A stretch of 64,000 nucleotides of DNA from Membranipora membranacea (lineage: Eukaryota; Bryozoa; Gymnolaemata; Cheilostomatida; Membraniporidae), in the NCBI GenBank assembly GCA_914767715.1, contig OU612074.1, positions 23,794,062-23,858,061 on the forward strand, in the 5' to 3' direction. A program made the translations under genes and the position numbers. Shown one piece after another: positions 24,026 through 39,100 of the stretch; within the stretch, counting starts at the first letter, position 1; every line of letters begins with the position of its first letter. The notes beneath the pieces were generated by a model. It made no database searches. It was not told the origin of the DNA and saw only the letters and a list, made by a program, of their open reading frames with translations.

Positions 24026-26206
24026 CTAGCAACAAAACAGAATTATTGATGTTTTGATTAACATGATATGTGGCATTTTAAATTACTCAGAAACTTCTTG
24101 TTCCATTTTAAACGTCACTGATATGTCGGTAGTAGTCTGACTAAATATTCAAATTGCAATTTCTCTTAGATCGCATGTTTCTAACTTCAATAATCTTATT
24201 GTTTACAGGTACCCTGCAGATTGGTCATTAAATGCCAATTATTATCCCCTCCTTCCCCGCGTACACCTTTAAGCGAAACAACATACTCAATGTAGCACAG
24301 GGCTCTCAACCACTGAGATTTAGCCCGAGTTACTCAGGTTTCTGGGTTCAACTCAGGCAACTCAGGGGATTCTAGAATAATAGCTAAAAACTCTTATTTT
24401 GCCTCATATTTATTGAAGTTGAGGAATTCCTCTCGGTGTGGCCTAGATGTATGATTATAAAAAAACAGTTTAATGTTGTGATATATGAAATACATTTACC
24501 AGGATGAATTTACAGTGATTCTATACCAATTATCTACTAACAACTCTAAAAAACCAGTATCATTCATTGCAGAGGCCTAAATTGCTATCTAGGCTTTGGC
24601 GGCCAGACCCATTGAGGAGGCTAACAGAGCTCTAAAACTCTCAGCTGTTTTTGAGTGTTTCACGGCTTTGCAATGCCACCTGTAACACGGTACCAGCAAA
24701 ACTCAGGTTTTGGATCCTCCCAGGTTGAGAGCCCTGATGTTGCACCTTAAGTACTCACCATGCTGTTGTTCAATGTTAGTAGCTGTTGGATTTGGTAACA
24801 CAGGATATCTCAGTGAGTCTGGGTGGTTCTGTGTTCTCATATTTATTCCCGGCCATAGATAAAATTTCTCTGTGAGAAAGGTACATCTAGACTGTGGCAT
24901 AGAGGCAACATGGGCTCTTGCTGGATCTCTCTGGTATCTTGTTGTATTCAGTAGGTAGTCTGTTCTCTGTACCCCGTTCCTCGCCACAACCTGTCTGATC
25001 TGAAAAGATATGATACAAAAGGTTTCATCAATTCTAGATTCTGATTGTCATAATCAGATTATAAAAGGAGCTGGCTAGGTAATTAGCTGTCAATGAATGA
25101 GCTGAAATGAATTCTGTCTGATTGGCCGAGTCTGAAATGGTTTCCCCTAGACAATTCCCTTCTAAATCCATCTCATGAAGCGCAAAATATATTTACAAAA
25201 AAAAAACAACTGAATAAGATGCAAAGTGTATTTACAAAAATAGCAACTGAATATTATGAATATGTGACTGTACTTACACTTGCTGCCAGCTCCTCCATAT
25301 GAAGTCTGTGAGAGTATTTGTAGAACACAGTGACCAGAGCTCTTATAAATGGTGAGCCTACGCTGGCTCTCCTTGGTGAAGAAAATGCTACAAAGAAAAG
25401 AGAAAACTGCAGTAGTGTTCATAAAAGGGAGAGAGCCAGAGAGTACTCGCATAAAATGTGCAAATTTTGCCGAAGACATATCCTTTTTAATAGTGACTCC
25501 ATCAGTGGTATTTAAATAGTGCAGTCAGTATATTTACAAAAAAAACAAATTTTGGTGATTTTGTTTTGTGGAGTGATAATTTTGGTGGGATTCAAGCCTG
25601 CATAGATAATGCTCACTGGATTAAAAGAGGTGAACCGGTTACGACATAAAGTCTATCCCCAATTTAAACTTGACATATATTATTGGTCACATAGATAACG
25701 CATTGTTATGAGTATCTATCAGCTTACACTCAAAGCTTGACTGCATGATTATGAAGTCAGCAGTAGAGATATCCTCTGGGGTAGAGTCTTGTAAATCATC
25801 ACCAGAATCAGATACTGGAGGTCTCTGGATATGATCTACTCCAGCCTGATTCTGATTGGCTACAGCCTGAGGTGTGGCACCAAGCATCATTTCTCTCTTG
25901 GCTGGAACGATTAGATCAGTTAAAGGTTTTCATGCTCAATAAAAATCCGAGAGAATTCTCCGAATTTATTTATTCATTGAGGTTTTCTAAAAGCTTAAAA
26001 TTAAAGCAAATTAAGAATAACTTGTTGACCATACACACATTTACATAGATACAAAAAATGACTCGAATAAAAAGATATAATGAATGATGATTTGTGAAGA
26101 CTGGGAATCTTTCTCTGATGTTTGACTGGTATGATAATTGATAATTACATTAATTGGTCTGCTTGGGTCATACCCCATTAAGAATTATTCTCTAAAATAG
26201 ATTACC

Positions 26207-26246
<40 letters not shown>

Positions 26247-27131
26247 TATACTTACTACCAGCACATGCTTGGATTATCATAATCTTAGGTTTTCCTTTCA
26301 TGGAGGGGAAGTTCTTCGGAGACAGCAGGTCCATGATATCAGTGATCTTTATATGCTTCCTATCTGATCCACCTATAGATCCTTCATCACCATGACTTGT
26401 TAGAACTAAGACAAATGATCCGAGATGAGTGTGTACAGATTCTCCAGTATGAATGTCTACTAACTGTGTCTCTTTGTGGATCTCTGTGATTATATCCTAA
26501 ACAACAATTTTCATAAACCAATACATATCAACATTGGTGTAAAGAACAAACAATTATACCGGCTCATATATGCAGACAATGGTTCATGAGTTATAATATA
26601 ATACAGTAAAATATTATATTATCGCGCTATGTTTCTAAAAAATGGTCTTACATGTGATGTGTAACTCTTATGTTCTCCTACAGTGATATATCCGAGCCTG
26701 TCCCACAGTCTCTTCATATTAGTATAATCATGTTCTGATCCTGGTCTTGTATTATTGTATGAGTTAGATATGATGAGAGCTCTGCCTCGTGTCTCAGTCA
26801 CTGGATATATTGCCTACAAACACATAAACAGCTATATAAAGTGAGACAATAATATGCTGTGTCCCCAGTGGAGAATCGTCATTCATTGCTATGTTGCCTA
26901 TGAAATGTGTCCACTAGGGGTTGGCTATATCGAGTTATCTAAGGACATTTCATAATCCTAATTATGGAGAGGTAAAAGCTTTTAATATTTGTGAGTTACT
27001 ATGCTACAGACCATGTTCTCAGTGACCAGGGTATCAGGATTAGCTAGTACAGGATCTATCTCTATATCGGCTGTCTCAGAGTTCACTATTGATATAATAT
27101 CATCCAGCTGATCTGTGTGTAAGCCAGATGT

Positions 27132-27167
<36 letters not shown>

Positions 27168-30100
27168 TAACTCCGCAGATTCAGCAGCCCGTGCAGATAC
27201 ACCTTAAGAAATTAGAACAGTATTTACACTGCAATGCTGTGAAAATTCTTATCATTGTTTGATGCTGAATCATGTTCTTGATAAAATAGACCTTTTCTTT
27301 TTTTCAAATCAGAATCCAAAGTTTGATGTTGTACTCATGTGTACACACACTTCTGCTTGGCTTAATTAGATTTTGTCTACAAATAACAGTTATGAATGAA
27401 TACCGGATGTAAATCGTTACCTTCATGGAGCAGATGGTCATTGAACTGCAGTAAGTAGGTGTCCAAAGCTTGTACTCCACTTTCTGTGACTCTGCCACCT
27501 AGTATAGTATGAATAAGTTATAGAACCGAAATGCTTATGACACACAAACCTCAAGGCTTTTTTAGATTCTCTGCGATGAAATGAGGATGTGTGAATATCA
27601 GGGAACGCTGACTAGAATGGCTTTTTAGCGCAAACACATTCATTCAGCCACATATCTTTAGAGGGGGTTGGGGTGCCTGTAATACTGGCTAGGGTAATTG
27701 CTTGTTATGCGGCCTAAAAATAGTAAGAAATATGTGCACTCACTCCATAAAAACCTGTCAGAGCTAACCATTTACTCACAAGGGAAAAGGAGTGGATGTG
27801 GGACTGATGGTCGGCCTTTGGCACCTTCATCTCTGTTACATACTCCCATCTCATCACCAGTGTAGAGGACGTTTGATCCCTGGGTCCATGTTGGGTCCAC
27901 CTTCACGGTTGGTTTCTCTTGTTTGGTGAGCAGACAATGTGAGCAGTAAAACACTTTTTCAAAATGGGCTCCCTTCCACACGGATTGTAATTCTGCTTCC
28001 AAGAGCTGCACTGCAGTCAGCTGACCCTCCCAACACTCTGCGATGTGTTTTGGTTTTGCCAATGTTATAATCGACACAGTCCTCTGTTGTTGATCGTGGA
28101 TAAAATATTTGATAGCCCCGTTACTTTCTTTTACACAGGCGCCATTCATTAGAGCTTCAATATTGTTGAACTGAGTGATGTTAAGGTTGATAAATATTGC
28201 AGTGAGCAGATAGTACACATAGCTGGGCAATGGCAGCCCATTGAAGTGAATCTCGACTTTCAGCGGAATGAAATCCCCTGACTCCAGAACAGTGAGCCTT
28301 TTTTGACTGAAGTATGGGACAATGTAGTGTTCCTCACCAGATTCCTTGATTGGACCACACACCAGATGGAAGACTTTCAGAACTTCGACAGCAATGTCAG
28401 GGGTAATCTCAGACTCATTGGCTATCAGGTGCAAAAGTAGAACGGAGTCCATCATTCCAGTTTCCTCAAATCTTTCAACCATTTCCTTGTACTTCCTTTT
28501 GTTGATTCTCTTCCCGCTGCTGGATCGGAACGGCTCAAAACTTGAAAGCCGTATTTTCCATGCTTCATCGCTGGAGTGGTCGAAAATTAACTCAACAAGT
28601 TTCAGGAGCAAGTCAATACGATGAAACACTATCTCGGACAGTTTTTCCCTATCCTTGTACCACATAACTCTTGTTATCTCATGGAGATATTGTAGAATGT
28701 ACCGCTCTTCATCATCTGGAAACATCTCATCTAGCTCTTCCAGGGTCAGAAACGGCCGATCCGTTTTCCCTGCACATAGATCCATCAAGTTGTACCAGCT
28801 TTCTGGTATTTCTGAGAGCAATGGAATACCAATAGACCGGAGAACAGACTTCAAATTTGCGATGACTTCTGCTCCAGATTTCTCATAAATGAGAATGGGT
28901 TGATGGCTTGTGAGCAGAGGCTCTGATGTATCACAGAAACTTTTCATAGAGAAGAATCGACTGGCTTTTGGGGCCATTTCTCTTTCCTCATTTATTATTC
29001 TTTTCCTCAAGGTCTCAGTTGCCTCTATCACTTCTCCCTTCCTCTTGTCCAATATTTCTGGGTCCTTGATGAGATCACAATGAGTAAGAACTAGTAGAGG
29101 TCGGCCAGCTCCAGGACAGGCGAGGAACAAATGGGACAGCCATCCTAAGCAAAGCTTCTCACAGGCACCTTCAACTCCGACCTTAGGAACAAGTGAATCA
29201 AACTCAGCTATATCTATGATGAGAAGAGGTACAAACTGTGACCGGGTGGAGAGCTGATACGAGAACTGATAAATCATCTGACCACCGAAGTCATGAAATA
29301 CCAGCTTTGTTTGAGGGTCAGCAGCAGCCTCACAGACTTTAAATATTTTGGTAGCCTCATCTAGTTCGCTTACGGTCGATCGGCGTGTTAGATGTCGTTT
29401 CCCATCCTGTATTGATTTCACAAGGCTAGTCTTCCCAGCCATAGTCTCCCCAATCACTGTGACTGGAATGTACCTCACCCCAATTCTCTTTTCAAGATCA
29501 GTGAGAAACTTTTGTATTGCTCCCAGTCCTTGTTCATACACAGCAGGTGGCGGGAACAACAGAGATTTACAACCACTAAGCAGAAGAACTTTCAGATTTT
29601 TGAGTCTATGTAGGTGAGCTGGAAGCCTGATGATCTTCTTGTTGCCGCTGAGGTATAGTTCCTTTAAGCTCATTAACCTAGAAAAACTAAAGAGAAATTT
29701 ATGTTATATACATTTTTTTTTGTAAATATCATCATCCATTATGTGAGATAGGATCTGAACCAGCTTACTTCAGGAGAAGCCAGCAGGTTGAATGCAGCAG
29801 GACGGGGAGAAGCTCGGAGAATTCCAGATTTCACAGCTCACAGCCAGGTGATATCATGCATCATGAAGAGGGGGAAGATGATGATGAGATAATATGGACG
29901 CCTAACAGGAGGCGTCATGCACCCTACACATGCTCTTGATAGATCTTTATATTTAAATTTGATCTATGAAATTCTCGAACTATAAGCATTTGCTACAACT
30001 GTTATCTTATATTGTTGGTACAGCACTATTTGTCCTAACAGTCAATGGAATGAATTCTATAGCAATATGGGAAGATAACTCTTACAAACAAACCCTTGTT

Positions 30101-33100
30101 CGTCGCGAACACAATCTGTACTTTTACGTTTTCCAACCTTATCTTATCCTCTCTTTTAAATACTATTTTCCGACCCAAGACCTGCAAGACTCAAAACATG
30201 CCAAATCATTTTTTCCAACCTTAATGTCTTATTTTAACAACATACAACCTTAACCTTTCTTAGTCCATATATTAATTAATGAACGCATTCAATTTTATCA
30301 TTCTCACGATACCGAATGTACAAATAAACTGAAACTGAAACTGTAGTGTGAGGTACGTCACAACCGTCATACTTAATATGAGTTATTACACTAATAATCA
30401 CACAGGTCCGAATGCAATGAAATGCCTCTACCAGCATCTTTCACCGTTTGAGCACTTAAACTAGCGATTAGTGTGCAATGTAAGATCTTCTGATTTTTCT
30501 GATTTGATAAAGATTTTTTGTTCGAAATTGAATTTGCTATAAGGTCCTTTAGCCTGTCTACATTAGTTATTTTCACTTAGAACATTAGAACATTAGTAAA
30601 TTAGTTTCCCATAGTCTCATCATAGCTGCATTATTAGGTGATTGTAAATATCTGAGTCAGATGATATCTTTGATATTTTTTGCTAGTATAACATAAATTG
30701 CCACCATCATGATACCATACCAGCCAGTGGAAAATCGCTACTAGTAGAAATAGTATTATCAAATGGTTGAAATATTTTGTTCACTGATGAATGGGATACA
30801 TATTTGGAACTAAGCCTATTTTATTTTTGCAGGGAAGAACTTTAGTCACTGACTCATACACAGAGATAACACAACTCCATTCATTGGCCTGACGTCATAT
30901 AACCTGAATGTTTGTATTATATAGTTAACCTTCATATATCTGTATCGAGTGTCCAGAAAATTAAATCTCCTAAATCGTATTTCAAATTTCTAATGATGTT
31001 GGAAAACCAAGAGCTTTCAAAGCACAACCAAATTCACTCTCATCTGCCTTATGGCTGCCTTGGTGTCGATAAAAAGTCCTCGAGTTCTCCTTTTTAGGCA
31101 GTACCGGTGAAGATGATATTTGTTTTTTTGCTGGTTCTCGGAGGAGTAACTAGTAACCAGAATGAATAATACCAAAGGTTTCTTTTCCAAACCCTTAAAA
31201 TGGCTTGGACATAAATTTATCAACCATTTGTGGCAATAGTGATAGCCATAGCAATAGATTTATAATATCACTTATACACTACACAAAGACCATTCATTAC
31301 ATATTGTTGTTACAAATGATAAAGGAATTATGTAAGATTTGCATGTTGGTAAATTTCATTGCTCTACAGCACTTGCATTAGTGATGTTGGAACGAGTGCC
31401 ACCCATAAGGGAAGCTATCTCTCGATTTAATCAATTTTCACTTCTCAGGTATCCGTTTTAGCAGCATCCTGATTGAAACCAGTCCTAAACCATTTTGAGG
31501 CCTCTCACTTATTAACCAGATTAAATTTATAGTTAAAGGAACTTTCAGCTATACTCCCTTCCCTCACCCATTTATACACAAAAATTGATCCTAAAACATC
31601 ATATAGCTATTGAGTCCTCAGTAAAATTATATACACACTTAAACATCTACGCACATACGCCTATACACACATACACAGTGTTCATGTAAATCAACATGAA
31701 AAACTGAGGATTGATATCGATGAAATCTCAGGTGGTGGAGCAAAGATAATATATAATTTCCCTGAAGGACACTCTAACCACAAACAACATAAAATAATTT
31801 TATGACCTTATTATTACCAGGCAAACTACCTAATTAATCAATCGGATGGGGGGGGGGTGCTTATGACTACAATAAGGTAATAATTCAATTACGATAACAG
31901 TGTTTTGAAAACAACTATACTGTACTTACCTCTCAGGTATCTCCGTTAGGTCACAATAGCTAAGCGCTAGCTTTTTGAGACACTTCAGATCTCCTATCCG
32001 GCTGGGTAAGGTATGAAGGCTCTCATTTTCATATAAGCACAGCTCCTCTAGGGTGGTAAGTGATCCAATACTGTAATGAAAGTTATTAGATCTGTCAGTA
32101 TGTACCCAGTTTTAAAGGAGCTGCAAAGCAGAAGATAATACAACAATGCACCAATCTAATAGCAAAGTACATATGCAGGTACAGATCTTACTTTTGCAGG
32201 ATAGATGGTATTCAGTGACAATAAAACACATAATAAATAAATAAAGAAATAACACATATGATGGAAAAAAGCTAATGTATAATAACGTCAACTTGCAGTT
32301 CTTGAGACTGCAGCTAATATAAAGATCTATGTGATCTCAAACTGAGTTAAGAGTTGGGTAAAATATGATTAGATCATAACTTTGTATTGTTATATACTTC
32401 GCATGGGCTATTCTTTCTTTGGGGAATCACAGAACCATTGTCCTGGCCAAAAAAACAAGAGTGATTTTTGGTGTTGATCAAAATTCAATCTACGTAACAG
32501 TTCTATCTCATTTAAATTAATATCTAGTGACCTTGAGGTCAGGTTATATATGGTTTAGTGGTTGTCTGCTCTGCAACTGTTATCAGGTCCATTCACAGCT
32601 GTATTGAGGATGACCCATAGGAAAAGAGCCAAGGTTTGGTGCTTTCTTATCCGCTTGATGACTCTATATCACCTATCATATTAAATTAATTAGATACTGT
32701 GTAACACCCGACTGAGGCTGTTATGGTTCAGGTCATGTGATAGAGGAGGCAGCAGCGGAAAATTTTGAGAGTGAACATCTTGATACGACTATGAATCAGT
32801 TTAAACTTGATATTCAGCTCTGTAGTGAATGATATTCTGTTCCAAAGAGCTGATTTCCTTACTGGCTATTCATTTAACATTTATAAATGGGTTGCCAGGG
32901 TTGTCTGCTACTTTAACAAGCACTAATTTATACCCGTCCTTTTAACAGAATAATAATAAAAAAAAAACTCAGCTAACATACCAGTAACCAATTCCATGTT
33001 GCCAATCCAACAAAAGAAATTTTCTGTCGATCAATAACACTCATGCGTTTACCATCGGCCAAAAATCTTTATTTAGTAACTTCATTTATGCCAAACCAGT

Positions 33101-36100
33101 ACAGTCTGTCCGCCCAGCTATTTTGAAAATTGGCACACCTCCGCGAGATAGCTTCAATCTATGTATGTATGTATGTATATGATGCTCAAATAATAGTGTG
33201 GGAGAGAAGTTATTCATCAGTTAAAATGAAATGAGGGTAAAGAACTGACTTAGAACGCCAACCACCCTCTACCTTTTTTAAATTAGCCCACAGGATGAAC
33301 ACTTTCGATAATTTTAAATCCTGCCTATTTACCGAACTAAAACTTCCGAAAAATTACTTTCTTAATCAAATTACAAAGTGGTTGCAAAGTTTCCAATGTT
33401 AACATATATTAGGGTTTTCAAGAATATAAGATAGCTGATAATTTTGCTTGTTTTACTATTCTTGGCCCGGTCTCTAAATTTAAATCCTTGTACATTTTCA
33501 ACCTGCAGGGTATTTTGGACATGGGTTTAGGTAGCCTGTCTTGACTAGGTTTGTTGTGGCAGATGCTTGCCCCTTCCCACTGCAAAGCTTGTCAAGACAG
33601 GCTCAGATATAGGGTGCGATATGCAAAATAATGAGTACTAGCAGCTGGACTTAAATGGCTCTCTGTTGATTCTGTTTTATACATTAGGATTCGCTGAAGG
33701 AGATAAAATGCTTTTCTGACGTTAGAAGATTTTAATCAGACGGAAATGTACTCTATCAAGCAACATGTTGTAGATTTAAGTCCCTGGCCAATTTAAGAGA
33801 TACAAAAATGATTTGCTTCCATAGACTTTACTTTTAGGTCTATTTTTGATACACAGCTTTCTAAGTATCCCTCGGAATATCGTCTCGGAAAAGATTGATA
33901 CACAAAAGGAGCCTAAGTTTCTTTAAATTATTTTGGTTGATTGATTATAGCTTGTAATTATACAACAAAATTTACCAAAAGCCATGAGGATCATTACACA
34001 TTGGTAAGCTTAATTTTGTAGAGTGATTTGTCAAGAACCTTCAAATTGCGTAGTGACAAGATCACTTGTGAAGAAATGTCTAGTCTCCACAATTTAGGTT
34101 CTGTCCATTGGTCTGTTATATATTTGGTTATGCTATAAAATCCCACAGGGTTCATTGATCGGGATAGAAAACTACTGATTTAAACTCGTGAGAAAGAGGC
34201 TAGAAAGACATGGAGATATCTAAAACTTGGGTGACAAATATTCTGAGTCGCTACACTATTTTGAGTCCACTGACCAACATAAGAATTAAAACTAAAGGCC
34301 CTCATTATTCCTTACTTCTCTTCAAACTTACCCTTACTCACTCTCCCCTATGCAACGAGGCAATTTTGTGTCAACAAAATTCATTCCCATGAATTTTGAT
34401 GGCGGCATATTATAAACATTTCTGAATCTGAATTATTGTCATTACTTTCTAATGAATCAAGATTTCCCTTTTTACATTTCAAGAGTTTAACAGTAGGGTC
34501 TAATGATCCGAAAATTTGTTAAACGAAAACAAAGGATAGCCATTCAATTATATGCACCTAGAAGTTGCAAGGCAGTTATCTTTGGAGGAGCCATGCCCAA
34601 ATCCCTTATCTCTGCTCTAAAAAAAGCTGTGTACTTTGGATTTCTTATATCTGTATGATGTGATAATGCAGTTTAATAACAATTTTTGTTGCCAACCAGT
34701 AATTGAATCAAACACCTCACTTGATGCCCTCTATATTGATTGCAGATTGTTTGAGTTACCTGAGCTTACTAGTTTATAATGTTGATTTTGTGTGTTTGAT
34801 AAATGTGTAGATTTACATGTAGCAGACGTTATTATGTAATGATTTTGAATTAACCTAGATTGTGCAGGCACTTAGTGTGCCTTCTTTGATGAATTGAGAG
34901 CAGAGCAGTGTTCGACTTGAGAGAGAGTGGACCTGCACCAGCGTGAATAAAGATCTTTTATCCTTTAAGTACAAACTAGTGAATATGTAGACAGCAATAT
35001 AAAAATGTTTTTAAGACTTTCATCATGAACCTCCCTGCCTAAGACGGTTGAGGAACATTAAAAGAAACAACCTTTAGTCGTTACATCCCCATATCTATAA
35101 TGAAAGAGTGAAGACATCGGATCATATCACGTGTGATTATTATTATTATTTGGACGCCTAACTCTAAACTCTCATGTGTACACATGGCTGAGTATTTAAG
35201 AATTTGACATGAAAACCTGGAATTACGTATGCGATTAGTTAGTTTAAGTGCTCAAACGGTGCAAGATGCAGGTAGAGGCATTTCATTATCAACCACCAGT
35301 AGTTGATAATGAAATGCCTCTACCAGCATCTTGCACCGCTTGAGCACTTAAACTAGCGATTAGTGTGAAATTTAAGATCCTCTGATCAGATCAGAGCACA
35401 CCTGGGGGCCAACCAAATCCTACTGCAGTTGGCCTCCAGGCGTGCTCCGACCTGCCTGCAAACAGAGAGCAAACTGGCGGAGACATTGCGGCATTGCCAT
35501 TAAGGCAAAATAATTTTCGCCGCCCATGCTTCGGGATGTGGCGTGTGATATGACATCCGATTTTAATCAACCTTGAACCAGTTTTTTGTTGACATCGCCG
35601 GAACTTTGTCTGATATCAACCTCCAATCTGCTCTAACCGATCTACCATATGACAGTACACATTGGGCAAGTAAAACACCGGCTGCGTAATATAGACACAT
35701 CAAAGTCAACATGTGCATCAGACTTTCCCTCATAAGTCTCAAAGTTTTGTTGTGAGGATTGGTGCATACCAATGTGGGATCTAAATAAACAAATGGACAG
35801 AAATGGTAGATGAAAAGAACTGTCACGCTGATCCTACCGCTTTCCTAGACATGTCAAAGGCTTTTGACAGAATGGAAAAAAATAAAAGTAATAGAGAAGC
35901 ATGCATCAAGAAAAGATGACAAGAATCTAATCTCCATTGTGCATGCTTCTTGGATGGCAGAGAGCGAAAAGTAAGGTTAGGCAACTCCATCAGCCTAACC
36001 TTGAAAACGAAAAATGGAACACCTCAGGGCACTCTCCTAGGACCAATTTTCTGGTTACTGTATATCGACTCACGGTCAACCAAGCACGGGACCATTGACA

Positions 36101-39100
36101 AATATGGGGATGACCTCACCAAAACACCCAAGGTCAGCAGTGCTGCTAGGGACTATAGATGATATTACCAACTGGTCTGTTAACCACAATATGCCAGCCA
36201 TCGCGATCGCACATCATAGATCAGACTAAATTTCTGATCTGACGTAGAGAAAAGCGCCATACTGGTGGAATCTAGGGTGCCTGGTGACACAATGCCTATA
36301 CAAAGGATATAATTGAAAATAATTCCCAGTGGAAGTAGGCTTCAATGAAGATGCGGTAGATCAGCTATCAATTTCGAGACTTGCGTTTTCAGACAAAGAA
36401 CGCAAACAAGCAATAAAAAGAGTAGTACAAGTACTAAACTGAGAGGAGTAAGTGATCAGCTCCTTGGGTACTCAGGATATTAGGTTGAGTTGGGATTGTG
36501 GCTCCAATACCCGCAAAAAGATCACTCCAAAGGTGTCCTATAAAGATTTTCAGGCAAAAACAGAACGAAAATAGTAATTTTGCAGCCATTTGTTGATGGT
36601 CATAAGGGGACGTTGTAGCGAACTTTAGATAGAACAGTTAAAACATCATATCATTTAAACAAGGAATGGGACTTAAACTGCGTTTTTTAACAAAGTAGAT
36701 TTTGTTGTATGACAGGGAGGAATTTTGAGTGTTGATGTAAATCAACATGATAATCTGAGGGGGGGGGGAGGGGGTGGACTTTCTCGACTATCATTGAGAT
36801 ACCAATTGTGAAAAATAAACATTTTCACCTTAATACTACCCGATAAACAACTTAATTAATCAATCAGATGGGTGCAGTTCTTATGAGTAAAATAAAGGAT
36901 TATTTTAGTTACAATAACAGTGTTTTGAAAACAACTATACTGTACTTACCTCTCAGGTATCTCTGTTAGATCACAATAGCCCAGATCTAGCTTTTTGAGG
37001 CACTTCAGATCCCCTATCCGGCTGGGTAAGGTATGAAGGTTCTTATTTAAAGATAATCTCAGCTCCTCTAGGTTTGTAAGTGATCCAATACTGTAATGAA
37101 AGTTATTAGATCTGTCAGTATGTACCCAGTTTTAAAGGAGCAGCAAAGCAGAAGATAATACAACAGTGCACCAATCTAATAGCAAAGTACATATGCAGGT
37201 ACTGATCTTACTTTTGCAGGATAGGTGGTATTCAGTGACAATAAAACACATAATAAATAAATAAAGAAAAAACAAATATGATGGAAAAAAGCTAATGTAT
37301 AATAACGTCAACTTGCAGTTCTTGAGACTGCATCTATTATAAAGATCTATGTGATCTCAAACTGAGTTAAGAGTTGGGTAAAATATGATTAGATCATAAC
37401 TTTGCATTGTCATATACTTCGCATGGGCTATTCTTTCTTTGGGCAATCACAGAACCATTGTTCTGGCCAAAAAAACAAGAGGGATTTTTGGTGTTGATCG
37501 AAATTCAATCTACATAACATTTCTATCTCATTTAAATTAATAACTAGTGACCTTGAGGTCAGGTTATATATGGTTTAGTGGTTGTCTGCTCTGCATCTGT
37601 TATCAGGTCCAATCACAGCTGTATTGAGGATGACACATATGAAAAGGGCCAAGGTTTGGTGCTTTCTTATCCGCTTGATGACTCTATATCACCTATCATA
37701 TTAAATTAATTAGATACTGTGTAACACCCGACTGAGGCTGTTCTGGTTCAGGTCATGTGATACAGGAGGCAGCAGCGGAAAATTTTGAGAGTGAACATCT
37801 TGATACGACTATGAATCAGTTTAAACTTGATATTCAGCTCTGTAGTGAATGATATTCTGTTCCAAAGAGCTGATTTCCTTACTGGCTATTCATTTAACAT
37901 TTATAAATGGGTTGCCAGGGTTGTCTGCTACTTTAACAAGCACTATTTTATACCCGTCCTTTTAACAGAATAATAATTAAAAAAAACTCAGCTAACATAC
38001 CAGTAACCAATTCCATGTTGCCAATCCAACAAAAGAAATATTCTGTCGATCAATACCACTCATGCGTTTACCATCAGCCAAAAATCTTTATTTAGTAACT
38101 TCATTTATGCCAAACCAGTACAGTCTGTCCGCCCAGCTATTTTGAAAATTGGCACACCTCCGCGAGATAGCTTCAATCTATGTATGTATGTATGTATATG
38201 ATGCTCAAATAATGGTGTGGGAGAGAAGTTATCCATCAGTTGAAATGAAGGTAAAGAACTGACTTAGAACGCCAACCACCCTCTACCTTTTTTAAATTAG
38301 CCCACAGGATGAACACTTTCCTGGATTTTAAATCCTGCCTATTAATGGAACTAAAACTTCCGAAAAATCACTTTCCTAATCAAATTACAAAGTGGTTGCA
38401 AAGTTTCCTATGTTAACATATATTAGGGTTTTCAAGAATAAATGATAGCTGATAATTTTGCTTGTTTTACTATTCTTGGCCCGGTCTCTAAATTTAAATC
38501 CTTGTACATTTTCAACCTGCAGGGTATTTTGGACATGGGTTTAGGTAGCCTGTCTTGACTAGGTTTGTTGTGGCAGATGCTTGCCCCTTCCCACTGCAAA
38601 GCTTGTCAAGACAGGCTCAGATATAGGGTGCGATATGCGAAATAATGAGTACTAGCAGCTGGACTTAAATGGCTCTCTGTTGATTCTGTTTTACGATGCC
38701 CTGTATATTGATTGCAGATTGTTTGAGTTGCCAGAGCTTATTAGTTTATAATCTTTACTTTGTGTCTTAGATAATTGTGTGGATTTACATGTAGCAGACA
38801 TTATTATGTAGTGATTTTGAATTAACCTAGATTGTGCAGGCACTTAGTGTGCCTTCTTTGATGAATTGAGAGCAGAGCAGTGTTCGACTTGAGAGAGAGT
38901 GGACCTGCACCAGCGTGAATAAAGATCTTTTATCCTTTAAGTACGAGCTACTGAATATGTAGACAGCAATATATAAATGTTTTCAAGACTTTCACCATGA
39001 ACCTCCCTGCCTAAGACGGTGCGCCCCGCTCGACAGCACAGAGGTTGAGGAACATTAAAAGAAACAACTTTTAGTCGTTACATCCCCATATCTATAATGA

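Noticed and set aside
30912-31097. 61-codon frame found three times (30912, 39802, 49251)
   Set aside because: It recurs because the whole intron block is duplicated; no coding signal, and antisense frames are equally open.
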